From assembly GCF_002907375.1 (NCBI RefSeq), contig NZ_MIYK01000010.1, forward strand, positions 1-64,000: DNA of 64,000 nucleotides, in the 5' to 3' direction. This DNA comes from Fructilactobacillus lindneri DSM 20690 = JCM 11027. Its GTDB lineage: Bacteria; Bacillota; Bacilli; Lactobacillales; Lactobacillaceae. Below are positions 46,351 to 56,613 of the stretch, in pieces. Position 1 is the first letter of the stretch; the number at the start of each line of letters is the position of its first letter. Made by a program: the position numbers and the translations under genes. The notes under the pieces were generated by a model. The model was given only the letters and a program-made list of their open reading frames with translations. It did not search any database and was not told the DNA's origin.

Positions 46351-47811
46351 ATGAATTTTTTCATCAATCAAGCAATGGGAATGGGAAACTCCGGAGTTGA
46401 ACATGCAGAATTCTATCGAGCACGACGTTTTAAACAAGAAAGTATCCCATATAGATTTTTATTTTTAAATTTAGTTCCTGAATTACATCAAGCTATGGAC
46501 CGCTGGGGATTGAAAGACAATGAGGTCTTAAATATATGGGAATATTTTGTTTTAGGCGGTAATTATCTAAAAACAGGGCTTGTTAATAGAATCAATCCTA
46601 ATAAAGGTACTATGATAGTTGATTCTACGAATACTAACCGGAAGCGTGAATTTGTTACTGATTCTGGTATGCGGGTTGTGCAACATTTTTATAAAGGCCC
46701 AGACAAACAACATCCCGATAACAAAGTTTTACAAGTTGGGATCTCACGGGTTGAATTGTTTAAGTCATCAACCGGAGAACGCAAAGTGATGTATGAAATT
46801 GAAAATGATACACACCGCGGCGCAAACATCGTTAACATTCATCTTTTTGATGAAAATGGACAACATATGTTTTTCCGTAATCTGCATGGATTACATCGTT
46901 ATTTCTTTGAACAAGTTGATAAAGCATACGGTGGTAACAGTAATTTTATTATTGATCGGGGAGAGTTTGCAGATGATGTTTTGATGCGGAATCGAATTCC
47001 TAACTCAAAGATTATTTACATCGTGCATGCTGACCAATTGTCTAATCGGGATGATAAAAAGTATCCATTATGGAACGACCATTATGAGTTCTTATTGGAG
47101 GATTTACATAAGGCTGACAAAGTCATTACTGCAACTAAATTACAACGTGAGGATATGCTGGTTGATGATCCAACTGCCGACGATATTGTAACTGCTATAC
47201 CTGTTGGTGGTGTGCGAGATGGTATTGCTAAGCAGAAGAATCGTAATCCACACAAACCATTCCGTTTTATTACAGCATCACGTTTAGCAGCTGAAAAACA
47301 TATTGATATTGCAATTAAGGCCATCGCAAATCTTCATAATCAAGGTATTGAAGTTATGTTTGATATTTATGGTCAAGGAGAAGAACAAAACAAATTGGAA
47401 CAAACCATTAAAGATGTTCATGCAGAGAATTATATTCATCTCAAGGGCCTTTCAAATGATTTAGAGCATGTTTACCCTGAATATGATGCATTTGTTTCAA
47501 CTTCATTTTCAGAAGGATTTGGGCTGACTTATATTGAAGCTTTGAATTCTGGCTTGCCAGTCATTACTTTTAATGCTCGTTTTGGAGCACAAGAATTAGT
47601 TCATGATGGTGTAAATGGCTATCTTGCAGATTTACATCGTGGTGATGACAAATACAATGTAAAACAAATTGAGACTGCTATGAATAAACTGTTATCTGGT
47701 AATTATCATAAGATACAAGATTATACTGCTGAGTCAGTAGCTGATTTCCAAGATCATATTATCGCTAAGAAATGGAGGATGCTGTTGGATGGATTACGTA
47801 CTAGTAAATAA
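46351..47811 (+). CDS. gtfA: Adhesin glycosyltransferase GtfA
   Basis: Transfers the first GlcNAc to Ser/Thr of the serine-rich adhesin, with GtfB as partner. The 486-aa GT4-type GT-B enzyme has an N-terminal region with NQAMGMGNSGVEHAE and a C-terminal nucleotide-sugar domain with FITASRLAAEKHIDIAI (about 305-321) and the EX7E region FSEGFGLTYIEALNSGLPV (about 383-401). Size and order in the locus agree with GtfA. Its end overlaps gtfB by 23 bases. Confidence 0.9.
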   Translation: MNFFINQAMGMGNSGVEHAEFYRARRFKQESIPYRFLFLNLVPELHQAMDRWGLKDNEVLNIWEYFVLGGNYLKTGLVNRINPNKGTMIVDSTNTNRKREFVTDSGMRVVQHFYKGPDKQHPDNKVLQVGISRVELFKSSTGERKVMYEIENDTHRGANIVNIHLFDENGQHMFFRNLHGLHRYFFEQVDKAYGGNSNFIIDRGEFADDVLMRNRIPNSKIIYIVHADQLSNRDDKKYPLWNDHYEFLLEDLHKADKVITATKLQREDMLVDDPTADDIVTAIPVGGVRDGIAKQKNRNPHKPFRFITASRLAAEKHIDIAIKAIANLHNQGIEVMFDIYGQGEEQNKLEQTIKDVHAENYIHLKGLSNDLEHVYPEYDAFVSTSFSEGFGLTYIEALNSGLPVITFNARFGAQELVHDGVNGYLADLHRGDDKYNVKQIETAMNKLLSGNYHKIQDYTAESVADFQDHIIAKKWRMLLDGLRTSK

Positions 47812-48643
47812 CGTTGTTTCTGATAATCAATGGAAAAAAATCAAATCTGAGTTTAAAGATGGTGAGAATCCAAATGTCATTTCATTGGTTTCTGCACCTA
47901 AAATTGGAGCGTATTTTGGTGAAGCAAATGTTAATGGATATAACGTTTTGGATCATTTGACGCATCGAAAATATCATTTTGGAAAATATCGGTTCTTTAA
48001 TGATGTTCCAGTTCCTTCCTGGTCAAAGATTTTTGTAAATCGAGATGGTAGTATTTCGATTTTAGATCGTTGCGAAGAGATTGGAAAAGAATATTTGTAT
48101 CCGAATACTAGACGAGCAGTTCAAGATGTTCGTTATTCTAATGAAGATGGCAGTCTAGATTATATTGAAGAATATGCTTTCGATGGAACATTATTTAGTA
48201 ATCTTTTCTATGCTGAAAACGAGATGTTGGAAATGGTCTTTTATGATCAAAAACAACGACCCGTTGTTCGCTATTACCTTTATGAGGGGGTGATTAATTA
48301 CATTACGGTTGAAGATCCAAAAACACAAGAAGTTATCGAACATTACGATAATTTGCCAGACTTTTACAATGATCAGGTTAAGCGTATGGTAACTGATCAA
48401 GATACAGTGATTATTTATTATATGGGAGTTGAATTGTCTTCTTTGCGTGGAACAAAGTCGCATAATGTTTTACGTTTAAGTGAAAGCCCATTAGATGATA
48501 ATCAAAAAGTAAGAGCTAATCTTGTAAATATATTGTATGACCGTATATCTACTATTCAAACTGTACAAGTTACACAAGTTGATTATGATACTTTGAAAAT
48601 GAAGCATATGCCTCTTGAAAAAGTAGAAATAATTGATATTTAA
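47789..48643 (+). CDS. gtfB: Glycosyltransferase accessory subunit GtfB, short
   Basis: Substrate-binding partner that stabilises GtfA. The 284-aa sequence resembles the N-terminal part of GtfB (DRCEEIGKEYLYPNTRRA, EEYAFDGTLFSNLFY). From memory, streptococcal GtfB is near 440 aa, so the C-terminal GT-like domain seems to be missing. The stop is followed by non-coding DNA, with no continuation seen in another frame. Either a naturally short lactobacillus version or a deletion product. GGAGG site in the gtfA end. Confidence 0.78.
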   Translation: MDYVLVNNVVSDNQWKKIKSEFKDGENPNVISLVSAPKIGAYFGEANVNGYNVLDHLTHRKYHFGKYRFFNDVPVPSWSKIFVNRDGSISILDRCEEIGKEYLYPNTRRAVQDVRYSNEDGSLDYIEEYAFDGTLFSNLFYAENEMLEMVFYDQKQRPVVRYYLYEGVINYITVEDPKTQEVIEHYDNLPDFYNDQVKRMVTDQDTVIIYYMGVELSSLRGTKSHNVLRLSESPLDDNQKVRANLVNILYDRISTIQTVQVTQVDYDTLKMKHMPLEKVEIIDI

Positions 48644-48681
48644 GTTATTTCACTTGTTTATTTTTATTTAGTGAGATAGCT
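48643..48681 (+). other. Hairpin between gtfB and adhesin gene
   Basis: AGTTATTTCACT (48643-48654) pairs with AGTGAGATAGCT (48670-48681) using two G-U pairs; no T-run follows. It could be an mRNA processing or stability element before the adhesin message. Confidence 0.45.
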
Positions 48682-48715
48682 GACAATAGATTATATATAA
48701 AAAAGGAGGGATTTT

Positions 48716-51700
48716 ATGAGTAGATTTAATGAAAAAAGGCGTGAAGCACTTTTTGAAAACAACAAAAAAGTTCGTTATCGAATGTATAAGGCCGGGAAAC
48801 AATGGCTTGTTTCTGGAACAGCAACTGTTACTGGAATTGTTGCCAGTTTATTTTTAGGTGCTCCGACCACATTAGCAGATGCCACGCAACAAATTGCAAA
48901 ACAAGCAGAGAATCAAAATAATTTATTGGTAAATAAGCAACAAGAAACGATTCCTGCCACCTCTGAATCAACTAGTTCTCAGTCAACTAGTGATTCATCT
49001 ACAAGTACCGATTCACACTCTTCAGATGAAGATAAAGTCGCTCCTTCTAAAAGTACGTCAGTCTCACAATCTCAAAGTTTTAGTGAACACGATAATGGGA
49101 AATCAACTAATGATTTACAAACAGATAACAATGTTGAAGAGAGCAAATTTGTTAAATCAAATTTAGATAGTGAATCTTTTAATGACTCGGATGCTCCTGA
49201 CAGAAATACGTCATTTCGTAAATCAAGTATCGATAAAATTGATACAGCAGTTAAACAACCAATTTCAACTAATCAAAGTGTTTCTAGTGCTGATAGTGAT
49301 AATTTAAGTGATGATAATAACAGTACTTCTGCTAAATCAAATCAAGATAGTCACTCAGATTCAGTAATTGAAAATCGTTTGTTTGCTCAATCTAATAATG
49401 AATCAAATACTCAAAGTGATTCCAATGCTGATAGAAATGCTTCAATTAGTGAAAGTAGTAGTCAATTAGCAGACAGTCAATTGCAAGTATCACAACAATC
49501 TTCAATGTCTGAACAAATACAACAAAGTCTTTCAGCACAACAATCAACTTCAATTAGTGAAGATTCACAAAATCAATTGGAAAATGCTGTTACTAATTTT
49601 GCGGCTCAACCTCAACAATTTAACTCTGATCCTAATGTTGATCCTGAAACTGGAGAAACACTCATCAATAAGGATAATTTTTTAGATTATTTTAACCTTA
49701 ATGGTAGTGCTAAATATGACCCTGATACTGGGACGGTCACTATTACTGAAGCTGAAAATGGTCAAGTTGGAAGCTTTTCATTAAAAACTGCTATTAATGT
49801 TAATCAAAGTTTTACATTAGATGGAGAAGTTTATTTTGGTTTAGGAGCAGATGGAATGGGATTTGCATTCCATCCCGGCAATATTGATGAACTTGGAGAC
49901 AGTGGTCAAGGACTTGGGATTGCAGGTCTTTTAGATGCTTTTGGGTTTAAGTTGGATGGATATTACAATGGTGCAGATAAACCTGATGAACCACCTGCTG
50001 ATGCGAATGGAAACCCAATAGGATATGGAACCATTAATAAACCTTATGGTGGATTTGTAAATACTAATTCTAAAGGTGATCCTACTCTTGATCAAAATAG
50101 TGTTCAATGGTTAAACAAACCATGGCAAACATTACCGTTTCATCTTGCTTATAATGTAACAAATCGAGAAATGACGATTGAATATAATGGACTTACATGG
50201 AGTAAAATAGTTGATACTTCTTTATCAGTCTTTAGCATTTTCAGTAAGTGCTTCTGAAGGCAGTGTTTCAACTAGTATTTCAAATTCTGACGAATCAGAT
50301 AGTGCTAGTGAAAGTACTTCAAATAGTACCTCAAGTAGTATATCTAATTCTGACGCTTCTACTAGTTCTAGTGAGAGTACCTCAACTAGTTCATCTATAA
50401 GTGCTTCAACGAATAAAAGTGAAAGTGACTCAATCTCTGAAAGTGGATCTGGAACAAACTCACAAAGTACTTCTCAATCAGCTTCAACAAGTACAAGTGA
50501 AAGTGATTCAAGCAATAGCGAATCAAGTTCTGTCAGCGATAGTGACTCAGCCTCCACAAGTGCATCTGAGAGTGCATCAGCATCAGATAGTACTAGCAAT
50601 TCAGCAGCGAAATCGGAAAGTAACTCGGCAGCTAGCGATAGTGAATCAACGAGTGCTTCAAGTTCTAATGCTTCTACAAGTGCTAGTGATAGTGCTTCAA
50701 CGAGTGATTCAACTAGCACCTCAACCAGTACTTCAAGCTCCAATGCCTCGAAGAGTGCGAGCGACAGTGCTTCCATAAGTACCTCTATCAGTGATTCTAC
50801 CAAGAAGAGTGATAGTGACTCAGCTTCTATGAGTGGCTCAGGTACAGATTCAGAAAGTGCCAGCAAGTCAGCTTCCACGAGTGCGAGTGCTAGTGATTCT
50901 GCAGCCAAGAGTACAAGTGATTCAGTAAGTACTTCAGCATCTGGAAAAGACAGTAATGGCTCAACTAGTTCATCAGCTTCAGCCTCAACGAGTTCATCTG
51001 AAGCCAAGAGTACAAGTGATAGTGAATCCACTGTAAATAGTGGATCAGAATCAGCAAGTACTTCAGCTTCAAGCTCTGACAGTGCTTCAAGCAGTAAGTC
51101 AGCATCAGACCATGGGTCTGAATCAACGACTGAATCGGCTAGTGCTTCAACCAGTATTTCAGATAGCGAAAGTACTTCGAAGAGTGAATCAGCAAGTGCT
51201 TCAACTAGTAGAGCATCACAGTCAGATAGTGAATCACAAGCTAGTGAAAGTGATACAAGCAGCAGTGAATCAAGTTCTGTCAGCGATAGTGCGTCAGCTT
51301 CCACAAGTGTATCTGATAGTGCATCAGCATCAGATAGTACTAGCAATTCGGCAGCAAAATCGGAAAGTAACTCCGAAGCTAGTGATAGTGCTTCAACGAG
51401 TGCTTCTAGTTCCAATGCATCGAAGAGTGCCAGCGTTTCAACTAGTTTCTCAGCTTCAACTTCCACGAGTGCTAGTGCCTCAGCTTCTATGAGTTTATCT
51501 AATAGTGAATTAATGAGTACTTCAAGTTCTAATGATTCAACTTCAATTATTGTTTCTGATAGTGCTTCCACTAGTAATTTAAGTTCAAATACTACTAGTA
51601 CAAACACTAACGAATCAGAATCAAAATCTTCTGCAACTATTGCTAGTAGTGGAGTAGTAAATACTTCTGCAACTCAATCAGCTCAAAATTCATCAGCAAA

Positions 51701-51878
51701 TGGTAATGAATTGAACTCAACAAGTTCTAACAAGTCTGCTAAGAATCAAAAGACTAATTTACCACAAACTGGACAAGATTCATCAACTGGATTTATGAGT
51801 TCTATTGGTTCTATGATTATTTCAATCATGGCTCTCTTAGGCCTAGGAAGACTAAGAAAGAAAAAGGAAGATAAATAA
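48716..51878 (+). pseudogene. Serine-rich repeat adhesin with L-type lectin region, frameshifted
   Basis: Substrate of the SecA2/SecY2 locus. The N-terminus carries the KxYKxGKxW-type signal (YRMYKAGKQW) and a hydrophobic stretch ending TTLADA. A Ser-rich region (about 65-300) follows, then a bacterial L-type lectin region (about 310-510; FTLDGEVYFGLGADGMGFAFHPG). A very long Ser/Ala/Thr repeat comes next, and an LPQTGQD sortase motif with membrane span and basic tail (RLRKKKEDK). The lectin ends off-frame: bases 50225-50231 read TCAGTCT. Dropping G 50228 joins DTSLS to SLAFSVSASEGSVSTS and the repeat frame, total about 1,053 aa. AAAGGAGGG site at the start. Confidence 0.85.
50262..51700 (+). 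repeat. Serine-rich coding repeat (SRR2)
   Basis: Short units of the type SxSxSxSA with Ala, Thr, Asp and Glu. Within it 50520-50672 and 51267-51419 are nearly identical ungapped direct repeats, 747 bases apart. Likely glycosylation stalk; prone to length change by recombination. Confidence 0.85.
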
Positions 51879-51911
51879 TATTGATAAATAAGTAGTATTT
51901 TATTGATTTAC

Positions 51912-51949
51912 AAAAGCGTCTGAATTCTTTATGAATTCAGACGCTTTTT
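51912..51949 (+). terminator. Terminator after adhesin gene
   Basis: AAAAGCGTCTGAATTC pairs perfectly with GAATTCAGACGCTTTT across TTTAT, then T residues. Confidence 0.9.
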
Positions 51950-52050
51950 GCTTTATATATTTTAAATAATTTATATTTGTACAGTTATATTGTTATAAAT
52001 GTAAAATGATATTTCATTTAATTATGCTTTAATTTTAAACCAATTAAAAA

Positions 52051-52080
52051 TAGATCGAATTCATTTCTGAATTCGATCTA
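52051..52080. terminator. Second palindromic hairpin between adhesin and degV
   Basis: TAGATCGAATTCA pairs with TGAATTCGATCTA around TTTC. The minus strand has a T-rich run after it, so it can end degV transcripts. A third hairpin (AATAGAATT/AATTCTATT, 52105-52123) lies at the degV stop codon. Confidence 0.75.
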
Positions 52081-52124
52081 TTTATTTTGTTATTAACTTA
52101 CAAAAATAGAATTTAATTCTATTT

Positions 52125-52964
52125 TTATTCGTAAATAATTGCAAATCCACCAGGACCAACATGGGTCATAATAATTGGACTGGTTAAACGAACTAGAACT
52201 TGAATATCTGGACGTTCTTTATTAATTTTAGCAGCAATTTCTTTCACATCTTTATCTGAATCAACATAGGATAAACCAACACGTTTGACTGATTTGTCAG
52301 CAATTAATTGATCAGTAATCTCATCTATAAATTTAGTTAGTTTTTTTGAACCACGACATTTAGCTGCAAAAACTAATTTATCATCTTTCATTTGTAAAAC
52401 TGGTTTCAGTTTGATTAAAGATGAAATAAAACCTACTGCACGATTGGCACGCCCACCTTTCACTAAATAGTCTAGACTGTTAACAAAGACGTAGAGAGTA
52501 ATTTGTGGAATAAATGCTTTTACATCTTCTTCAACTTCATCCAAGTTTTTACCAGCTTTAATTAATTCTCCAGCTTTTAAAATTTCAAAAGCTAGTCCAC
52601 GGTCAGTTGATTGACTATCAATAACTCGAATATCTCCTTCAACTTGTTGGGCAGCTGTATTAGCTGTTTCAACGGTTCCGCTCAAAATATGAGAAAGATG
52701 AATTGAGATAATCGATCCGTTTGGATCATCTTTTAAAATATCTTCGTAGGTTTTGATAAATTGTCCTAAAGAAGGCTGACTAGTTTGGGGAAATTCGGTT
52801 TCATCATCACTTAACATTTCAGAAAATTGTTGTCTAGTAATATCAACGTTGTCTTTGTAAGTCTTTCCTTCAAAAGTGATTTGAAGTGGGACAATATGAA
52901 CGTCATTTTCTTTGATTTCTTCTGGAGTTAATTGCGCGGTTGAATCTGTAACAATATGAATCAT
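52125..52964 (-). CDS. DegV family fatty-acid-binding protein
   Basis: The 279-aa protein has the DegV fold pattern: IVTDSTAQL at the start, TSQPSLGQF (ligand Ser region about 62-70), ISIHLSHILSGTVETA and VIDSQSTDRGLAFEI, and near the end HVGPGGFAIIYE. DegV/FakB proteins carry fatty acids to FakA kinase in Firmicutes. Whether this one is a FakB is inferred from family only. ATG with GAAAGGACC upstream. Single gene. Confidence 0.9.
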   Translation of the reverse strand: MIHIVTDSTAQLTPEEIKENDVHIVPLQITFEGKTYKDNVDITRQQFSEMLSDDETEFPQTSQPSLGQFIKTYEDILKDDPNGSIISIHLSHILSGTVETANTAAQQVEGDIRVIDSQSTDRGLAFEILKAGELIKAGKNLDEVEEDVKAFIPQITLYVFVNSLDYLVKGGRANRAVGFISSLIKLKPVLQMKDDKLVFAAKCRGSKKLTKFIDEITDQLIADKSVKRVGLSYVDSDKDVKEIAAKINKERPDIQVLVRLTSPIIMTHVGPGGFAIIYE

Positions 52965-53128
52965 AATTTGGGTCCTTTCAGTTAATTAAGTTAGTCGATT
53001 ATGTATACATTGATTATAGTAGAAACTGACTGAGATTAATACTAATGGTTGACACAATTATCTTTTTAAAAGGGATTAATTGTGCGAAAATGAAAGTATC
53101 GAAGTATATTACTTTAGGAGATGATTGA

Positions 53129-54319
53129 TTGAAATTGAAAAAACGTTCGGAAATCAGTTTGACTGCGGTTTTAGTATATTCACTATTACTAAATTCCGGA
53201 GCATCGCTGATGTGGCCGTTAACAACTGTCTACATGCATGATACTTTACATGAGTCACTAACAGTTGCAGGAATTGTGTTATTTATCATGTCGTGTTTTA
53301 TGGTTTTAGGAAACTATCTTGGCGGGATTTTATTTGATCGTTGGTCTCCGTATAAAACAGCACTGATTAGTATCTTTATTTCGCTAATAGCTTTAGTGGT
53401 TTTAATATTTTCACATGGCTGGCCGATATTTGCCATCATGCTCTTTATTTACGGATTAGGAGAGGGATCTAGTCTGACCTTGTTGAATTCATATGCTTCC
53501 AAAGTTCAGTCTACTAGCACTCGTCATGTCTTTAATTCTCTTTATATTGGTATCAATTTGGGAGTTGTGATTGGAACAGCAGCAGTGGGCTATTTGTTAA
53601 AATTTGGAATTTCCACAGTTTTCACAGTTGCCACATCATTTTACGTTATTCTATTAATAATGACTATTTTTGAGTTTAATGTAGATTTTCAAAAATCACA
53701 ATCTACGATTAACCAAAATAGTCAGAGCGATGTAGATATGGGCCCGCAAAAGCCTGCCAATCCAAAGCTGATCTGGTTAATCTGTACCATGGTATTTTTT
53801 ATTTATATGAGTTACACATTGTGGGAAAGTGTAATGCCAGTTCATATGGGACAGCTCTATATTTCTTTTGAAAAATATAGTATGATTTGGCCTATCAATG
53901 GGTTGTTGATTGTCTTTGGACAGCCAATCATTAATCGAATTGGGACCAATTTTAAAATGGTACGGCAGATTAGTTTTGGAGTTGTTGTGTTTGCCTTGAC
54001 CTTTTTTATGTTGATTTGGGCCAAACAATATGTATCATTTATTATTATTATGGTGATTTTAACTTTTGGCGAGATGAATGGTTTGCCAGCAATTCCTGCC
54101 TGGATTGATAGTTTGGCTGATGCCAAGCAAAAGGGTAAATATCAAGGAATGTTCAATATTTTTATGTCGTTTGGCCGAGCAGTTGGACCATTATTTGGTG
54201 GTATTATGGTTGAATGGTTTAACTATCCGATTTTATTTGCAGTTTCCGGTTCTTTAATCCTTCTTTCCATGGCAGCAGTAATGATTGAGAATCGCAAGAA
54301 ATTTTTGGCACAGGATTAG
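53129..54319 (+). CDS. Major facilitator superfamily transporter
   Basis: The 396-aa, about 12-span protein has the MFS loop 2-3 motif GGILFDRWSPYKTA (about 65-78) and a central loop (about 195-210). The start is TTG 53129, supported by an AGGAG site eight bases upstream. The YdhP/multidrug-type pattern suggests drug or metabolite export, but the substrate is unknown. It is followed after 15 bases by a UvrA-like ATPase gene, so the two are co-transcribed. Confidence 0.85.
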   Translation: MKLKKRSEISLTAVLVYSLLLNSGASLMWPLTTVYMHDTLHESLTVAGIVLFIMSCFMVLGNYLGGILFDRWSPYKTALISIFISLIALVVLIFSHGWPIFAIMLFIYGLGEGSSLTLLNSYASKVQSTSTRHVFNSLYIGINLGVVIGTAAVGYLLKFGISTVFTVATSFYVILLIMTIFEFNVDFQKSQSTINQNSQSDVDMGPQKPANPKLIWLICTMVFFIYMSYTLWESVMPVHMGQLYISFEKYSMIWPINGLLIVFGQPIINRIGTNFKMVRQISFGVVVFALTFFMLIWAKQYVSFIIIMVILTFGEMNGLPAIPAWIDSLADAKQKGKYQGMFNIFMSFGRAVGPLFGGIMVEWFNYPILFAVSGSLILLSMAAVMIENRKKFLAQD

Positions 54320-54334
54320 CAAGGAGTTTTTAAA

Positions 54335-56602
54335 ATGGAAGATAATTATTATCGCAATCAGATTGAAGTCGCAGATGCACACCAAAATAACTTGAAACAC
54401 GTGGACATCAAATTACCCAAACATGAAATCACCGTTTTTTTAGGTGAATCAGGTTCTGGTAAATCATCATTGGTATTCGATACAATTGCAGCTATGTCAC
54501 GACGGGAACTAAATGAAACCTTCCCTAGTTTTAGTCAGCAGTACTTACCTAAATACGGTCAGCCGGATGTGGGCGATATTAAAAATCTCCCAGTTGCCAT
54601 CGCGATTGAACAAAAGCAGCTGATTGGAAATTCTCGGTCAACGCTTGCAACATATACTGGAGTTTATTCGCTGCTGCGATTGCTTTTTTCACGAATTGGG
54701 GATCGTTTCGTTGGATATTCTGAAGTTTTTTCATTTAATTTACCCCAAGGAATGTGTCCGCATTGTCAAGGTTTAGGCTATGTAGATGACATTGATGAAA
54801 GTAAATTAGTTGATCCTAATAAATCATTAAATACCGGAGCCTTAACCTTTGTTAGTTTCAAACCAAAAAGCTGGCGTTGGCGTAGATATGGAGATTCTGG
54901 CTTATTTGATAATGACAAGTTAATTAAAGATTATACCCCGGAAGAATATGAATTATTGATGCATGCTCCCAAACAACCATTTCCACATTCACCAAAAGAA
55001 TTTAAGAGTTCTGATTATGAAGGAGTAGTTACACGAATTGTTCGTTCAATTTTGCATAGTTCTGAAGGAAAACATCATAAAGCAGCCATTGAAGAAGTTT
55101 TTTCACAACGTGAATGTCCCGTTTGTCACGGTGCCCGTCTTAACCAACGTGCTTTAAGTGTCAAAATCAAGGATGTTAATATTGATCAAGCTTCGAAGAT
55201 GAACCTAGTTCAATTTTTAGATTTCTTAGAGTCCATTACTGACAGATTAGGTGATGAGATTGTTCGAAGTTTGGAAACTAAGATTCAGCCATTAGTTGAC
55301 ATTGGTTTAGGCTATTTGACTTTGGATCGAACAACCAGCACGTTATCTGGGGGAGAAGTGCAACGAATTAAGATTGCCAAGCATTTAACGAATGCATTGT
55401 CAGACATTTTGTATGTCTTTGACGAACCCAGTGTGGGACTACATCCTCATGATATTCAATTAATCAAAAAAGCTTTGATTAGTTTAAAAGAAAAAGGAAA
55501 TACTATTTTTGTGGTTGATCATAATCCTGAAATCTTTTCAATTGCCGACCATGTGGTAGAAGTTGGTCCCAAATCTGGTTCTGAGGGTGGTAAAATCACT
55601 TTCCAAGGTACTTTCCCCGCACTAAAGGATTCTGATACGTTAACTGGTGAATGGCTGCGTAAAAAGCATTTCTTTGCTAAACCTAAGCAACCTAAGAAAT
55701 TTATCTCGTTGGAACACGTTAACCTGCATAATATTCAAGATGTAAGTGTTAAAGTTCCAATGGGAATTATGACGGTCTTTTCCGGAGTTGCTGGTTCCGG
55801 TAAAAGTTCGCTAGCAACAGCTTTGAAAAACAAGATGAATGGTAATTATGTTGATTTGACACAAAAACAGGCTGGGATTAGCATCCGATCTACTCCAGTC
55901 ACATATTTGGGTATTTTAAATCCAATTCGTCGTTTATTTGCAAAGCAAAACGATGTTTCAACGCAGCTCTTCAGTTATAATGGCAAAGGTGCCTGTCCTC
56001 GTTGTAAAGGAAAGGGTGTCACGATTACTGATATGGCTTTCATGGATCCGGTTGAACAAGTTTGTGAGCTGTGTGGTGGTAAACGCTATAGTCAAGAAGC
56101 TTTGCAGTATAAATATAATGGCAAGGATATTGCTGATGTGTTGGCACTTTCAGTCGATGACGCTCAAAAATTCTTCTCAGACGAACCTGATATTGCTCAA
56201 CCATTAGAACGGATGCGCGAAGTTGGATTAGGTTATTTAGGTCTAGACCAAGCATTAACTACGGTTTCTGGTGGTGAATTGCAACGACTTCGACTAGCAC
56301 AAACGTTAGGCGAAAAGTCGCAGACTTATTTCTTAGATGAACCGACGGCCGGATTGCATATGAAAGATACGCAGCGGTTAGTTGATTTGTTCCACCGAAT
56401 GGTTAAGAACGGTGATAGTTTGATTTTGGTTGAACATAATCTTGAGGTCATTAGCCAGTCAGACTGGTTAATTGATATGGGACCAGGTGCTGGAATCTAC
56501 GGTGGAAATGTCTTATATAGTGGTGTTCCTGAAGGATCTGAAAAAGAGCTCGATTCCTTTACTGGGCGCGCTTTAATTGATTACATGAAAGAAAATCGTT
56601 GA
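54335..56602 (+). CDS. UvrA-like ABC ATPase (excinuclease paralogue)
   Basis: 755 aa against about 940 for true UvrA; the UvrB-interaction region is missing or shortened. Two ABC cassettes are complete: Walker A GESGSGKSS (37-45) and GVAGSGKSS (about 485), signatures LSGGEVQR and VSGGELQR, Walker B VFDEPS and FLDEPT. Zinc-finger cysteines are seen in CPHCQGLG, CPVCHGA and CPRCKGKG...CELCGGKR. This class (UvrA2/DrrC-like) is linked to DNA-intercalating drug tolerance in some bacteria. The MFS exporter upstream makes that plausible but not shown. AAGGAG site. Confidence 0.87.
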   Translation: MEDNYYRNQIEVADAHQNNLKHVDIKLPKHEITVFLGESGSGKSSLVFDTIAAMSRRELNETFPSFSQQYLPKYGQPDVGDIKNLPVAIAIEQKQLIGNSRSTLATYTGVYSLLRLLFSRIGDRFVGYSEVFSFNLPQGMCPHCQGLGYVDDIDESKLVDPNKSLNTGALTFVSFKPKSWRWRRYGDSGLFDNDKLIKDYTPEEYELLMHAPKQPFPHSPKEFKSSDYEGVVTRIVRSILHSSEGKHHKAAIEEVFSQRECPVCHGARLNQRALSVKIKDVNIDQASKMNLVQFLDFLESITDRLGDEIVRSLETKIQPLVDIGLGYLTLDRTTSTLSGGEVQRIKIAKHLTNALSDILYVFDEPSVGLHPHDIQLIKKALISLKEKGNTIFVVDHNPEIFSIADHVVEVGPKSGSEGGKITFQGTFPALKDSDTLTGEWLRKKHFFAKPKQPKKFISLEHVNLHNIQDVSVKVPMGIMTVFSGVAGSGKSSLATALKNKMNGNYVDLTQKQAGISIRSTPVTYLGILNPIRRLFAKQNDVSTQLFSYNGKGACPRCKGKGVTITDMAFMDPVEQVCELCGGKRYSQEALQYKYNGKDIADVLALSVDDAQKFFSDEPDIAQPLERMREVGLGYLGLDQALTTVSGGELQRLRLAQTLGEKSQTYFLDEPTAGLHMKDTQRLVDLFHRMVKNGDSLILVEHNLEVISQSDWLIDMGPGAGIYGGNVLYSGVPEGSEKELDSFTGRALIDYMKENR

Positions 56603-56613
56603 AAATAATTATA

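Noticed and set aside
50401-51492. Plus-strand Gln/Leu/Val-rich frames inside the adhesin repeat
   Set aside because: Out-of-frame reading of the same repeat; no start context.
50474-51607. Long open frame (377 codons) antisense to the adhesin repeat
   Set aside because: It is a mirror of the Ser codon repeat (TCA/AGT) and codes for low-complexity Leu/Glu/Ala/Ser; no ribosome site or independent signal.
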